From NCBI RefSeq assembly GCF_900016645.1, contig NZ_CDGJ01000027.1: a DNA stretch of 64,000 nt, one strand, 5' to 3'. Shown here piece by piece: positions 16,188 through 23,825 of the stretch. The DNA comes from Acididesulfobacillus acetoxydans. GTDB lineage: Bacteria; Bacillota; Desulfitobacteriia; Desulfitobacteriales; Desulfitobacteriaceae. How positions within the stretch are numbered: the first letter of the stretch is position 1; each line of letters starts with the position of its first letter. The notes beneath the pieces are model-generated. The model made no database searches. It was not told the DNA's origin and worked only from the letters and a program-made list of their open reading frames with translations. Both the position numbers and the translations under genes were made by a program.

Positions 16188-16934
16188 ATGAAGGTTGGGA
16201 ATCGAGTTGCCTTGATTACAGGGAGCGGTCAGGGATTGGGCCGGGCTATTGCGTTGGCTTTTGCCCGTGAAGGCGCCAAGATCGCGGTGAACGATATTCC
16301 TTTCAATGAAGGGAAAGCCGTCCAAACGGTGCAAGAGATCCGTCAGTTGGGCGTGGAAGCAGAGTTTTTTCCGGCGGACGTCAGCCGGGAAGCGGAAGTC
16401 GGGGGAATGGTGGCTGGGGTCCTGGCGCGGTTCGGCCGGATTGACATTCTCGTTAACAATGCGGGGATAAACCGCGACGGGCTCTTGCATAAAGCGGAAA
16501 GTAAGAATTGGGAGGCGGTAGTCGCCGTCAATTTGACCGGGCCTTTTAACTGTACGAAAGCGGTGTTGCCGGGGATGAGACAGCAGGGGTACGGGCGGAT
16601 TGTGAATATGTCTTCTCTCACGGCGCGCATGGGTATTTTCGGAACCGGTTACTATGCGACAACCAAGGCGGGGTTGATCGGACTGACAAAGGTTACGGCG
16701 GCTGAGAACGCCACCAAAGGGATTACCTGTAATGCCTTGGCGCCGGGCTATGTGAAGACCGATATGATGCTCAGGTATCCGGAGGAACAGCTTAAAGCTC
16801 TCATCGCCAAGATTCCGGCGGGGCGCCTGGCTGAGCCGGAGGAGATCGCTGAGGCGGCTCTCTTCTTTGCGGCTGACTCCTCAGCTTATGTGACTGGGGC
16901 GGTGCTCGACATTAACGGCGGATTTCTGATTTAG
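16188..16934 (+). CDS. SDR-family 3-oxoacyl/acetoacetyl-CoA reductase (FabG/PhaB-like)
   Basis: 248 residues, a classical short-chain dehydrogenase. The cofactor motif is TGSGQGLGRA (about 12-21), NNAG is at about 88, and the catalytic Ser (NMSSLTAR), Tyr and Lys (YYATTKAG) are present, as is the C-terminal DINGGFLI. FabG and PhaB cannot be separated by sequence reading. Between a CoA-transferase and a thiolase it most likely interconverts (R)-3-hydroxybutyryl-CoA and acetoacetyl-CoA. The start is set by GGGAGGT at 16171-16177; upstream in-frame ATGs lack a site. The 165-bp gap from the CoA-transferase holds no terminator. Confidence 0.88.
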   Translation: MKVGNRVALITGSGQGLGRAIALAFAREGAKIAVNDIPFNEGKAVQTVQEIRQLGVEAEFFPADVSREAEVGGMVAGVLARFGRIDILVNNAGINRDGLLHKAESKNWEAVVAVNLTGPFNCTKAVLPGMRQQGYGRIVNMSSLTARMGIFGTGYYATTKAGLIGLTKVTAAENATKGITCNALAPGYVKTDMMLRYPEEQLKALIAKIPAGRLAEPEEIAEAALFFAADSSAYVTGAVLDINGGFLI

Positions 16935-17081
16935 CGAGTTAAGACGGCTGCTCGAGATCTCGATATTAGGCGAGTTTTTGCACGTTGCCCTTTCCGATTC
17001 AGCAGGATGAGGCTTCATGCCGAAAATAAGCAACGCCGCGTATGGCGGCGGAGTGAGGGTTGACTGCAAGCTTGCAACCCT

Positions 17082-17168
17082 GAGGAACCGGTTTTTGGAA
17101 CGGGAAGCCGGCCCTGATCAAGAGTCGATGTACAAGGGTGTGGTGCTTTCTTTCTCAACCGGTTCCTC
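17082..17168 (+). promoter_or_regulatory. Long-range inverted repeat in the thiolase leader
   Basis: GAGGAACCGGTT (17082-17093) and AACCGGTTCCTC (17157-17168) are perfect 12-bp complements 63 bp apart. Just before them GGGTTG...CAACCC (17057-17080) encloses the inner palindrome GCAAGCTTGC. The pair ends about 25 bp before the thiolase ribosome site. It could be a processing or attenuation structure between two operon genes. No known riboswitch was recognised. Confidence 0.6.
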
Positions 17169-17205
17169 GCAGCGGAGAAATTAAAGTTGTCAAGTGGAGG
17201 TAAAA

Positions 17206-18387
17206 ATGCGGGAAGCAGTAATTGCGAGTGCGGTGCGCACAGCGGTAGGTTCCTTTCAAGGGGCTTTGGGATCGGTCCCGGCGGTTGAACTTGGTGCTCT
17301 GGTAATCGCGGAAGCCCTCCGGCGGGCCGGGGTTAAGCCGGAGCAGGTCGACGAGGTGATTATGGGCAATGTGCTGCAGGCGGGTCTGGGGCAGAACCCG
17401 GCGCGTCAGGCGGCCGTCAGGGCCGGGCTGCCTCAGGAAGTGCCAGCTTTGACGCTTAACAAAGTTTGCGGCTCGGGTCTGAAAACGGTGGTGAGCGCGG
17501 CTCAGGCGATCCTGGCTGGAGACGCGGATGTGATCGTGGCCGGGGGCATGGAAAATATGTCGGCAGCCCCTTACCTTTTGCCCCAGGCGCGCTCCGGCTA
17601 CCGCATGGGAGACGGCCCCCTGGTGGACAGCATGATTCACGAGGGGCTCTGGGACGCCTTTTACGATGTGCATATGGGGATTACGGCTGAGAATATAGCC
17701 GAGCAGTTCGGTTTTTCTCGCCAGGATCAGGACGATTATGCCCTGTCCAGTCAGCAGAGGGCGGAGGCGGCGATCAAGGCCGGAAAATTTGTCGGCGAGA
17801 TCGTGCCGGTGGCAGTGCCGCAACGGAAAGGAGAGCCGCTTCTTGTTGTCCAGGATGAGTTTCCGCGCTTTGGCACGACAGCCGAGGCTTTGGCCAAGCT
17901 GCGGCCTGCTTTTAAGAAAGACGGCAGCGTGACGGCGGGGAATTCTTCCGGGATCAATGACGGAGCCGCGGCCGTTGTGGTGATGGCGAGAGAAAAAGCG
18001 GAGAGCCTGGGCATTAAGCCGCTCGTCCGCCTCGTTTCCTGGGCTTCGGCCGGCGTCGATCCGAGGATTATGGGGACCGGCCCGATTCCGGCCAGCCGCA
18101 GGGCTTTGGCGAAGGCGGGTTTGCAGATAGAGGATATCGATTTGGTGGAGGCCAATGAGGCTTTTGCTTCTCAGACTTTGGCAGTGGCCCGGGAACTCAG
18201 ACTGGCCGGGGATAAAACCAATGTTAATGGTGGAGCTATCGCCCTGGGCCACCCGATCGGTGCCAGCGGTACCCGGATTTTAGTGACACTCTTGCACGAG
18301 ATGGAGAAGAGGGAGGTGAAGCGCGGCTTGGCGACTCTCTGTATCGGCGGCGGACAGGGAATCGCCCTCGTGGTCGAAAGGCTTTAG
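17206..18387 (+). CDS. Acetyl-CoA C-acetyltransferase (thiolase)
   Basis: 393 residues, full length for a type II thiolase. The acylated Cys is in LNKVCGSGLKTV (about residue 88), the His in GGAIALGHPIGASG (about 348), and the second Cys in LCIGGGQG (about 378). It condenses or cleaves acetoacetyl-CoA and acetyl-CoA in the cytoplasm. With the preceding CoA-transferase and reductase it completes conversion of a C4 hydroxy-acid to acetyl-CoA. The ATG at 17206 follows GTGGAGGT; the in-frame GTG at 17194 lies inside that site and is not used. Confidence 0.95.
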   Translation: MREAVIASAVRTAVGSFQGALGSVPAVELGALVIAEALRRAGVKPEQVDEVIMGNVLQAGLGQNPARQAAVRAGLPQEVPALTLNKVCGSGLKTVVSAAQAILAGDADVIVAGGMENMSAAPYLLPQARSGYRMGDGPLVDSMIHEGLWDAFYDVHMGITAENIAEQFGFSRQDQDDYALSSQQRAEAAIKAGKFVGEIVPVAVPQRKGEPLLVVQDEFPRFGTTAEALAKLRPAFKKDGSVTAGNSSGINDGAAAVVVMAREKAESLGIKPLVRLVSWASAGVDPRIMGTGPIPASRRALAKAGLQIEDIDLVEANEAFASQTLAVARELRLAGDKTNVNGGAIALGHPIGASGTRILVTLLHEMEKREVKRGLATLCIGGGQGIALVVERL

Positions 18388-18633
18388 CCCGCCGGAAGTG
18401 TGAAGAAGTGCGAAGCCGGAAAGAAATCCGGCCGCGCAGTCGCAGGGGCCCGGTGCGGGTCGGAGAGCGCTCCGATCCGTACCGGAGAGGCCGACAGGGG
18501 CGGAAAAAGGATAGAAAACGGGTTAAGCAGTGGACAAGAAAAGTTGAAGAAGGGTCGAACAGGGTTAAACAAGGGTAGCAGAAAGGTTAGACACGGGCTG
18601 GGGTACAGGCCAGACAAGAGGTCAGACAAGAGG

Positions 18634-18714
18634 TTAGACCACGGGTTAGACCACGGATTAGACCACGGATTAGACCACGGATTAGACACGGGTTAGACAG
18701 AGGTTGGAGAAGGG
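18634..18714. repeat. 12-bp tandem repeat in the thiolase-permease gap
   Basis: TTAGACCACGGA-type units of 12 bp run from 18634 to 18681 (four copies, three identical), followed by 11-bp degenerate units to about 18714. More decayed relatives extend upstream to about 18560. The 428-bp gap contains no convincing gene; the 98-codon frame across it owes its length to the repeat. Confidence 0.9.
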
Positions 18715-18815
18715 TTAGAGAAAGACTTTGTCCGGGCGGAGGGTTGGGACCCGGAAGGTGACAAGGGTGGCGGAAGGGATAGAGAAGGAGTAAATATTTT
18801 CGGAGGTGTTGATTC

Positions 18816-20210
18816 ATGGCAGTGCTGGGCATTTTGCTTAGCCTTGGACTCTTGATGTTTATGGCCTACAGGGGTTTTTCCGTGATATTTTTTGCCCCGG
18901 TATTCGCACTTCTGGCGGCCATTTTCTCCGGCATGGCGATCATGCCTACGTATACTCAAATCTTTTTGCCGAATTTAGCGGACTATATTAAAGTATATTT
19001 CCCATTCTTCCTCCTCGGAGCCGTCTTCGGCAAAGCGATGGAGGAGTCGGGGGCGGCGAAAGCGATTGCCAAGGTGATTGTACAAAAACTGGGCAAACGC
19101 CAGGCCATCCTAGCCGTGGTACTGTCGGCAGCGATTTTGACCTATGGCGGTGTCAGCCTGTTCGTGGTGGCCTTTGCGGTCTATCCCTTTGCCGCCTCGA
19201 TTTTTAAAGAAGCGGATATCCCCAAACGCCTCATTCCCGCGAGCATCGCCCTGGGCGCCTTTACTTTTACTATGGATGCTCTGCCGGGAACTCCCCAGAT
19301 CCAGAACTCGATTCCTATGCAGTTTTTTAATACGAATTTGTACGCGGCTCCGGTTTTCGGCACCCTGGGAGCGGTGATCATTTTGGTAGCGGGGATATTT
19401 TACCTGGAGTGGCGCAAGCGTACGGCTCAGGCCAAAGGCGAAGGATACGGAACGAATCATAAACAGGAGCCGGAGATGGTTGAGGACACGAGTCTGCCCA
19501 ACCCCTGGTTATCCGCCCTGCCTCTGGTCGCGGTGCTGGCCATGACGCTGATTTTGCAAACGATGGTTTTTCCGCATTGGGACATCAGCTCCTGGGTGAC
19601 CAAAGCGCCTTACAGCATTCCTAAAGGCGGAGTTATCGGCGTCATGAACAACTGGGCCCTGATCATCGCTTTGCTGGTCGGGATCATTCTGGCGATGGCT
19701 ATTAATCCCCGCCGGATCAAGGGACATGTGGCCACGGCGATCAACGCCGGCGCGATCGGCTCCTTGTTAGCCGTTCTGAATACCGCTTCAGAAGTCGGAT
19801 ACGGCAATGTCATCAAGACTCTGCCGGGCTTTCAGACGATCGCTCATGCCCTGATGGGGATTAATCACGGCGGCAGCCCGCTGCTTTCAGAAGCGGTGAC
19901 GGTCAACACTCTGGCGGGCGTAACGGGTTCGGCTTCGGGCGGTTTGAGCATTGCTTTGGCGACTTTTGGCAAAGAGTATTTGGCTTGGGCCCACCGGACA
20001 GGGATTAGCCCGGAACTGCTGCACAGGGTAGCTGCCATGGCTTCCGGCGGTTTTGACACCCTGCCGCATAATGGAGCGGTCATTACGCTCTTGGGGATTT
20101 CGGGGCTCACGCATAAACAATCTTATAAAGATATCTTTGCTATTACCCTTATGAAAGCGGGAACGGTCTTCCTGCTCATCGGTTTGCAAAGTATTCTCCA
20201 TTTTGTCTAG
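18816..20210 (+). CDS. GntP-family permease (gluconate/3-hydroxybutyrate type)
   Basis: 464 residues with about 12 hydrophobic helices. Features typical of GntP/short-chain hydroxy-acid permeases are YFPFFLLGAVFGKAMEESG, the MDALPGTPQIQNSIP segment and GFDTLPHNGAVITLLG near the C-terminus. Members carry gluconate or related hydroxy-acids by proton symport, and some clustered with hydroxybutyrate genes carry 3-hydroxybutyrate. Placement after CoA-transferase, reductase and thiolase supports the latter. RBS GGAGGTG. Probably the last gene of the sigma-54 operon, ended by the terminator at 20292, although the long repeat-rich gap could hide another promoter. Confidence 0.85.
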   Translation: MAVLGILLSLGLLMFMAYRGFSVIFFAPVFALLAAIFSGMAIMPTYTQIFLPNLADYIKVYFPFFLLGAVFGKAMEESGAAKAIAKVIVQKLGKRQAILAVVLSAAILTYGGVSLFVVAFAVYPFAASIFKEADIPKRLIPASIALGAFTFTMDALPGTPQIQNSIPMQFFNTNLYAAPVFGTLGAVIILVAGIFYLEWRKRTAQAKGEGYGTNHKQEPEMVEDTSLPNPWLSALPLVAVLAMTLILQTMVFPHWDISSWVTKAPYSIPKGGVIGVMNNWALIIALLVGIILAMAINPRRIKGHVATAINAGAIGSLLAVLNTASEVGYGNVIKTLPGFQTIAHALMGINHGGSPLLSEAVTVNTLAGVTGSASGGLSIALATFGKEYLAWAHRTGISPELLHRVAAMASGGFDTLPHNGAVITLLGISGLTHKQSYKDIFAITLMKAGTVFLLIGLQSILHFV

Positions 20211-20291
20211 AATCCTTTCCGGGGCTAAGTTTACCGATTGATCCAGTCGATGAGTCGGAAAAAACAGATGGACCCAGCACAGACGGAAACA

Positions 20292-20317
20292 GCAGGTGTG
20301 TTAAGCATCTGCTTTTT
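20292..20317 (+). terminator. Terminator of the GntP operon
   Basis: GCAGGTG (20292-20298) pairs with CATCTGC (20306-20312), with one G-T pair, followed by five T. Flanking GAAACAGC/GCTGTTTC can extend the structure. The remaining 230 bp to the next gene show nothing recognisable. Confidence 0.75.
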
Positions 20318-20593
20318 CGCTGTTTCGGCTAAACGGACGTAATGGGTTTCCATAAGGGTGGTTCACCGGACCTTTCGAGGAACAGAAATCGACGTTGGCC
20401 GGAGGAGAAAAATGAGACGCCGGCTGGGTTCAAATTCCCGGAAGGCGGTGTTTTGCCTAGGAGCAGGATCTGTTATTATATGAATAAAGGATGAGCGATG
20501 GGCGGGCGGAGCTTTCCGACGACGCTTTAAGAAAGGCGGCTGGCTGCCATTAGACTTGGGATACTGGGCGCGGACGACACGCTGGAGCTGATT

Positions 20594-21853
20594 GTGGCGA
20601 TTGCCAGGGGGTATAAAGAATTTGAACTGGTGCCGATTTTTTACTTGAGAGAGGAAGAAATCGTCGCCAAGCTGGAATCCCGTGTTAACGAGGCGGACAT
20701 GTGGCTTTTTTCCGGGCAGGTGCCCTATGCCATCGCCAAAGCCTGGGGCGGGGTGACCAAGCCCATGTTTTATGTGACATACGAAGGGTCCAGTCTTTAC
20801 CGGACGCTGCTTCAGATTGCCCTGGAGCGGAAGTGGAATCTGGAACGTCTCAGCTACGATACGTTCAGGCCGAGTGTGTTGGAACGGACTTTTGCCGAGG
20901 CCAACATTCAAGCAAAGCCGGTCCATGTTAAGTATTATCCGGGCGTGATTTCGGTCAAGGAACTGAGTGACTATCATGAAGCACTTTACCGGGGGGGGCG
21001 GACGGAAGGCGCGGTCACCTGTCTGCGTTCGGCCTTCTTGGAACTTCAGCGCCGGGGAGTACCGGCTTTTCGGGTTTTGCCGACCGTGGCCAGCGTGGAA
21101 TCGGTGCTTAACCTCATTTTGCGGGCCAAGGAAGCCTTGCACTTTCGGGAAGCACAGATCGCCGTTCAGATGATCGAGGTCGATACTTTTCTGGGACTAA
21201 TCAAAAACAAGTTTGTCACAGACGAACTTTACAAGCTGGAACTGCAAGTGACGGAGAAACTCCTGCGTTATGCCAGGAAAGTTCGCGGCTCGCTTAAACA
21301 GGCGGGGCCGGGACGTTATGTGATATTCACCACCAGAAAACTGTTGGAGGATATTACCGGGGACTTTCACTTTGTTCCGGATCTTGAGGACCTGAAAATC
21401 GCCCCGGGTGCCATTACTTGCGGGATCGGGACGGGAACCAGTGCTTATGAGGCCGAAACGCATGCCGGGCAAGCTTTGCTGCACGCGCATGGGCAGGGGA
21501 AGGGAAGCTGGATGGCCTTTTTCGATGACAATACAATTGTCGGACCTTTGGGACACCCGGAGCAGGTTGCTTATTCCTGTGCCCCGGAGACCTTGCAACA
21601 GACCAGCCATGACTCCGGCCTCAGTGTTTCTACTTTAAGCAAGCTCGATTCCGTGTTGAAAAAAATCGGGCATAGGGAGATAAATGCCCATGACTTGGCC
21701 CAGCATCTAAGGGTTCAACCCCGCAGCGCGCGTCGGCTTTTGCTGGCCTTGGAGGCGGCAGGGTATGCCGAAGTGGTCGGCGAAAGCAATCCCCACCCCC
21801 GAGGCCGGCCGCGGCGAATCTACAGGGTGAACTTCGGCGACAGTTCAGGTTGA
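20594..21853 (+). CDS. Putative transcriptional regulator with Rossmann-like N-terminus, degenerate GGDEF-like region and winged helix
   Basis: 419 residues from the GTG at 20594. The first 100 residues (LVPIFYLREEEIVAKL, ADMWLFSGQVPYAIAKAW) resemble a ligand-binding Rossmann-like sensor. Residues 270-300 (ITCGIGTGTSAYEAETHAGQALL) resemble a degenerate nucleotide-cyclase-like fold. The C-terminal 70 residues form a helix-turn-helix (INAHDLAQHLRVQPRSARRLL, then a wing). The same frame stays open to 20531 and encodes RLGILGADDTLELIVAIA, which looks like the missing first beta-alpha unit. The only nearby initiators there are ATT (20549) or CTG (20540), after AAGAAAGGCGG. The neighbours suggest it controls the amidohydrolase-symporter genes. 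Confidence 0.65.
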   Translation: MAIARGYKEFELVPIFYLREEEIVAKLESRVNEADMWLFSGQVPYAIAKAWGGVTKPMFYVTYEGSSLYRTLLQIALERKWNLERLSYDTFRPSVLERTFAEANIQAKPVHVKYYPGVISVKELSDYHEALYRGGRTEGAVTCLRSAFLELQRRGVPAFRVLPTVASVESVLNLILRAKEALHFREAQIAVQMIEVDTFLGLIKNKFVTDELYKLELQVTEKLLRYARKVRGSLKQAGPGRYVIFTTRKLLEDITGDFHFVPDLEDLKIAPGAITCGIGTGTSAYEAETHAGQALLHAHGQGKGSWMAFFDDNTIVGPLGHPEQVAYSCAPETLQQTSHDSGLSVSTLSKLDSVLKKIGHREINAHDLAQHLRVQPRSARRLLLALEAAGYAEVVGESNPHPRGRPRRIYRVNFGDSSG

Positions 21854-21904
21854 TGTCCGGGCGGCTTGACCGTTAGCTCGGTGAATTAAGATGCTTGCTT
21901 GTTT

Positions 21905-21928
21905 AAGCCCAGGAGGGCTTTTTTTTTC
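21905..21928 (+). terminator. Terminator after the regulator
   Basis: AAGCCC (21905-21910), loop AGGA, GGGCTT (21915-21920), then eight more T. Confidence 0.9.
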
Positions 21929-22046
21929 ACTCTCATCTGTTCAAAGCGAATCCGCTATTATATAATAGTTGCAAGGATATAGGGACATGGCCGTAAATGG
22001 ACCGTAAGACAAGCCTGATGAAAAGAAGGAGGGAGGTGAAAGATTG

Positions 22047-22091
22047 GTGAACGATGCGACCTTTGCGTTTCCGGATTTTCGTGAAGAGTGA
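22047..22091 (+). CDS. Possible 14-residue leader peptide coupled to the M20 amidohydrolase
   Basis: A GTG at 22047 follows the very strong site GGAGGGAGGTGAAAG and opens a short frame MNDATFAFPDFREE. It ends in TGA at 22089-22091, overlapping the GTG start of the next gene in a GTGA arrangement. It may act only to couple translation. TATAAT at 21961-21966 is a likely -10 box for this unit, with a weak -35 (TTCAAA, 21940). Confidence 0.4.
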   Translation: MNDATFAFPDFREE

Positions 22092-23425
22092 AAAAGGAGT
22101 TTAAGGAGAAGCAAGGGGCGTTCACAGAAAAGGAAGAGGGATTCACGGAAAAGAAAAAGGCGTTCACAGGAAAGGAAGAGGAGTTCACGGAAAAAGAAGA
22201 GGGATTCACGGAAAAGAAAAAGGAGTTCACGGAAGAGATGGAAGAGGAACTACTGAAGACCCTGGCAGACTCGGCGATGGACGAGGTCATAGCTTGGAGG
22301 AGGCATTTGCACCAGAACCCGGAATTGTCTTACCATGAGGAAAAAACCGCGCAGTTTCTCTATGACACTCTGTCGTCTTTCGGGCATCTGGAGCTGAGCC
22401 GGCCGGCGAAAACCAGCGTCATGGCGCGCCTGAAGGGTAAAAGGCCCGGCAAAACGGTTGCCATTCGGGCGGATATTGATGCTTTACCGATCCAAGAAGA
22501 GAACGACTTTCCCTATGTGTCCGGGAATCCCGGCGTGATGCATGCCTGTGGGCATGACACCCATACGGCTATGCTGCTGGGAACCGCGAAGATCTTGTCC
22601 GGATTGCAGGATGAGATTGCGGGGGAGGTGCGTTTCATCTTTCAGCACGCCGAGGAACTGTTTCCGCCCGGGGGGGCCGAGGAACTGGTGGAGGCCGGTG
22701 TGATGGACGGGGTGGACGCGATTATAGGCGGACACATCTGGGCGCCGCTGGAAGCGGGTAAAGTGGGCTTGGCTTACGGCCCGATGATGGCTTCGCCTGA
22801 CACGTTTACCATCGTGATTCATGGCCAAGGGGGACATGGGGCCATGCCCCAGCAGACGGTCGACGCTATAGTGATCGGTGCGGAGGTGGTCGTCAATTTG
22901 CAGCATGTCACAGCCCGCAATATCGATCCCTTGGATAGCGTGGTCGTTACGGTCGGCCAATTCAGCGGGGGAGTCAAGGAAAATGTCATTGCGGGGAGCG
23001 CTAAGATCGAGGGTACGATCCGCACGCTGGATCCCAAGGTGCGCGAGGAAGTTCCGCGTTTGATGGAGCGAGTGGTTAAAGGTATTACGGAAGCGCATGG
23101 TGCGACTTACGAGTTCAATATTATCAAGGGGTACAGACCGGTGATCAACGATGAGCGCGTTGTCCGTGTCCTGGAAAAGAGCGTGCGCGCGGTTATGGGC
23201 GAGGCAGCGCTGGAGTATGTGCGGCCGAACATGGGAGGCGAAGACTTCTCCGCTTATTTGCAGAAGGCCCCGGGCGCCTTCTTCTTCCTCGGCGGCGGCA
23301 GCCGGGCCAAAGGATACGTCTACCCGCATCACCACGCCCGTTTTATCATTGATGAGAGCGCCCTGGCCAACGGAATCAAGATTTTTCTTCATGCCACCTT
23401 CGCTTTACTGAATTCTCCGCTTTAA
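22088..23425 (+). CDS. M20-family amidohydrolase (aminoacylase/hippurate-hydrolase type) with repeat N-terminus
   Basis: 445 residues. Residues 12-53 are six 7-residue repeats of the form FTEKEEG/FTEKKKE, highly charged and not part of the family. The M20 enzyme starts at about 60. Metal and catalytic residues are visible in MHACGHDTHTAMLLG (His, Asp), QHAEELFPPGGAEEL (Glu pair) and NMGGEDFSAYLQ, and the lid-domain segment HGQGGHGAMPQQTVDAI is present. Such enzymes remove the acyl group from N-acyl amino acids or hydrolyse related amides. An internal ATG at 22238 would give a normal-length protein. The GTGA overlap with the leader favours the longer form. A DUF3311/SSS pair follows. Confidence 0.88.
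   Translation: MKKEFKEKQGAFTEKEEGFTEKKKAFTGKEEEFTEKEEGFTEKKKEFTEEMEEELLKTLADSAMDEVIAWRRHLHQNPELSYHEEKTAQFLYDTLSSFGHLELSRPAKTSVMARLKGKRPGKTVAIRADIDALPIQEENDFPYVSGNPGVMHACGHDTHTAMLLGTAKILSGLQDEIAGEVRFIFQHAEELFPPGGAEELVEAGVMDGVDAIIGGHIWAPLEAGKVGLAYGPMMASPDTFTIVIHGQGGHGAMPQQTVDAIVIGAEVVVNLQHVTARNIDPLDSVVVTVGQFSGGVKENVIAGSAKIEGTIRTLDPKVREEVPRLMERVVKGITEAHGATYEFNIIKGYRPVINDERVVRVLEKSVRAVMGEAALEYVRPNMGGEDFSAYLQKAPGAFFFLGGGSRAKGYVYPHHHARFIIDESALANGIKIFLHATFALLNSPL
22121..22246. repeat. 21-bp tandem repeat inside the M20 amidohydrolase gene, six copies
   Basis: Units beginning TTCACAGAAAAG or TTCACGGAAAAG start every 21 bp from 22121 to 22226 and encode heptads starting Phe-Thr. The copies differ at a few positions, so expansion is not very recent. 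Confidence 0.9.
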
Positions 23426-23431
23426 TTGGGT

Positions 23432-23455
23432 AAACGACGCTTCCTGTCGTTTTGC
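23432..23455 (+). terminator. Hairpin terminator after the M20 gene
   Basis: AAACGAC (23432-23438) pairs with GTCGTTT (23446-23452), followed by TGC. The T tract is short. Confidence 0.55.
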
Positions 23456-23624
23456 ATCAGTAAGAGGCGTCCACGTTCCGAAGGACTGATAAGAAGGGCT
23501 GGATGGAGTGTTGCGAGGGACTGACGAAGAGGGGGCGCCGGAGGGGGATGACGGCCGGAGAGAAAGAGTTTGTCATGCGCACGCAGGCTAAGCTAGAGAA
23601 CATTGGAAGAGGAGGATACAAGGC

Positions 23625-23825
23625 ATGAAAATGTTCCGCCTTTTGGCGCTATTGCCTTTTTTGGCTATGCTGGTCGGGATACCGTTTGTCAACCGCGTTA
23701 CACCTTATGTATTAGGCCTTCCTTTCATCCTATTTTGGATCGTCATGTGTGTTGTAGTTACATCTGTTATTATGGGAATTATCTATAAGCTTGATCCGAT
23801 CAACAAGGGGGGTGAGGCAGAATGA
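23625..23825 (+). CDS. DUF3311 small membrane protein
   Basis: 66 residues with two hydrophobic helices (about 5-25 and 30-54). DUF3311 proteins are small partners encoded directly before SSS-family symporters. Its stop overlaps the symporter start (ATGA), implying coupled translation and probably a complex or assembly role in the membrane. RBS GAGGAGG precedes the ATG. Confidence 0.85.
   Translation: MKMFRLLALLPFLAMLVGIPFVNRVTPYVLGLPFILFWIVMCVVVTSVIMGIIYKLDPINKGGEAE

Noticed and set aside
18400..18696. 98-codon frame ending in LDHG tetrapeptides
   Set aside because: Its ending is the 12-bp repeat, there is no ribosome site, and both strands give equally repetitive products. Treated as non-coding.
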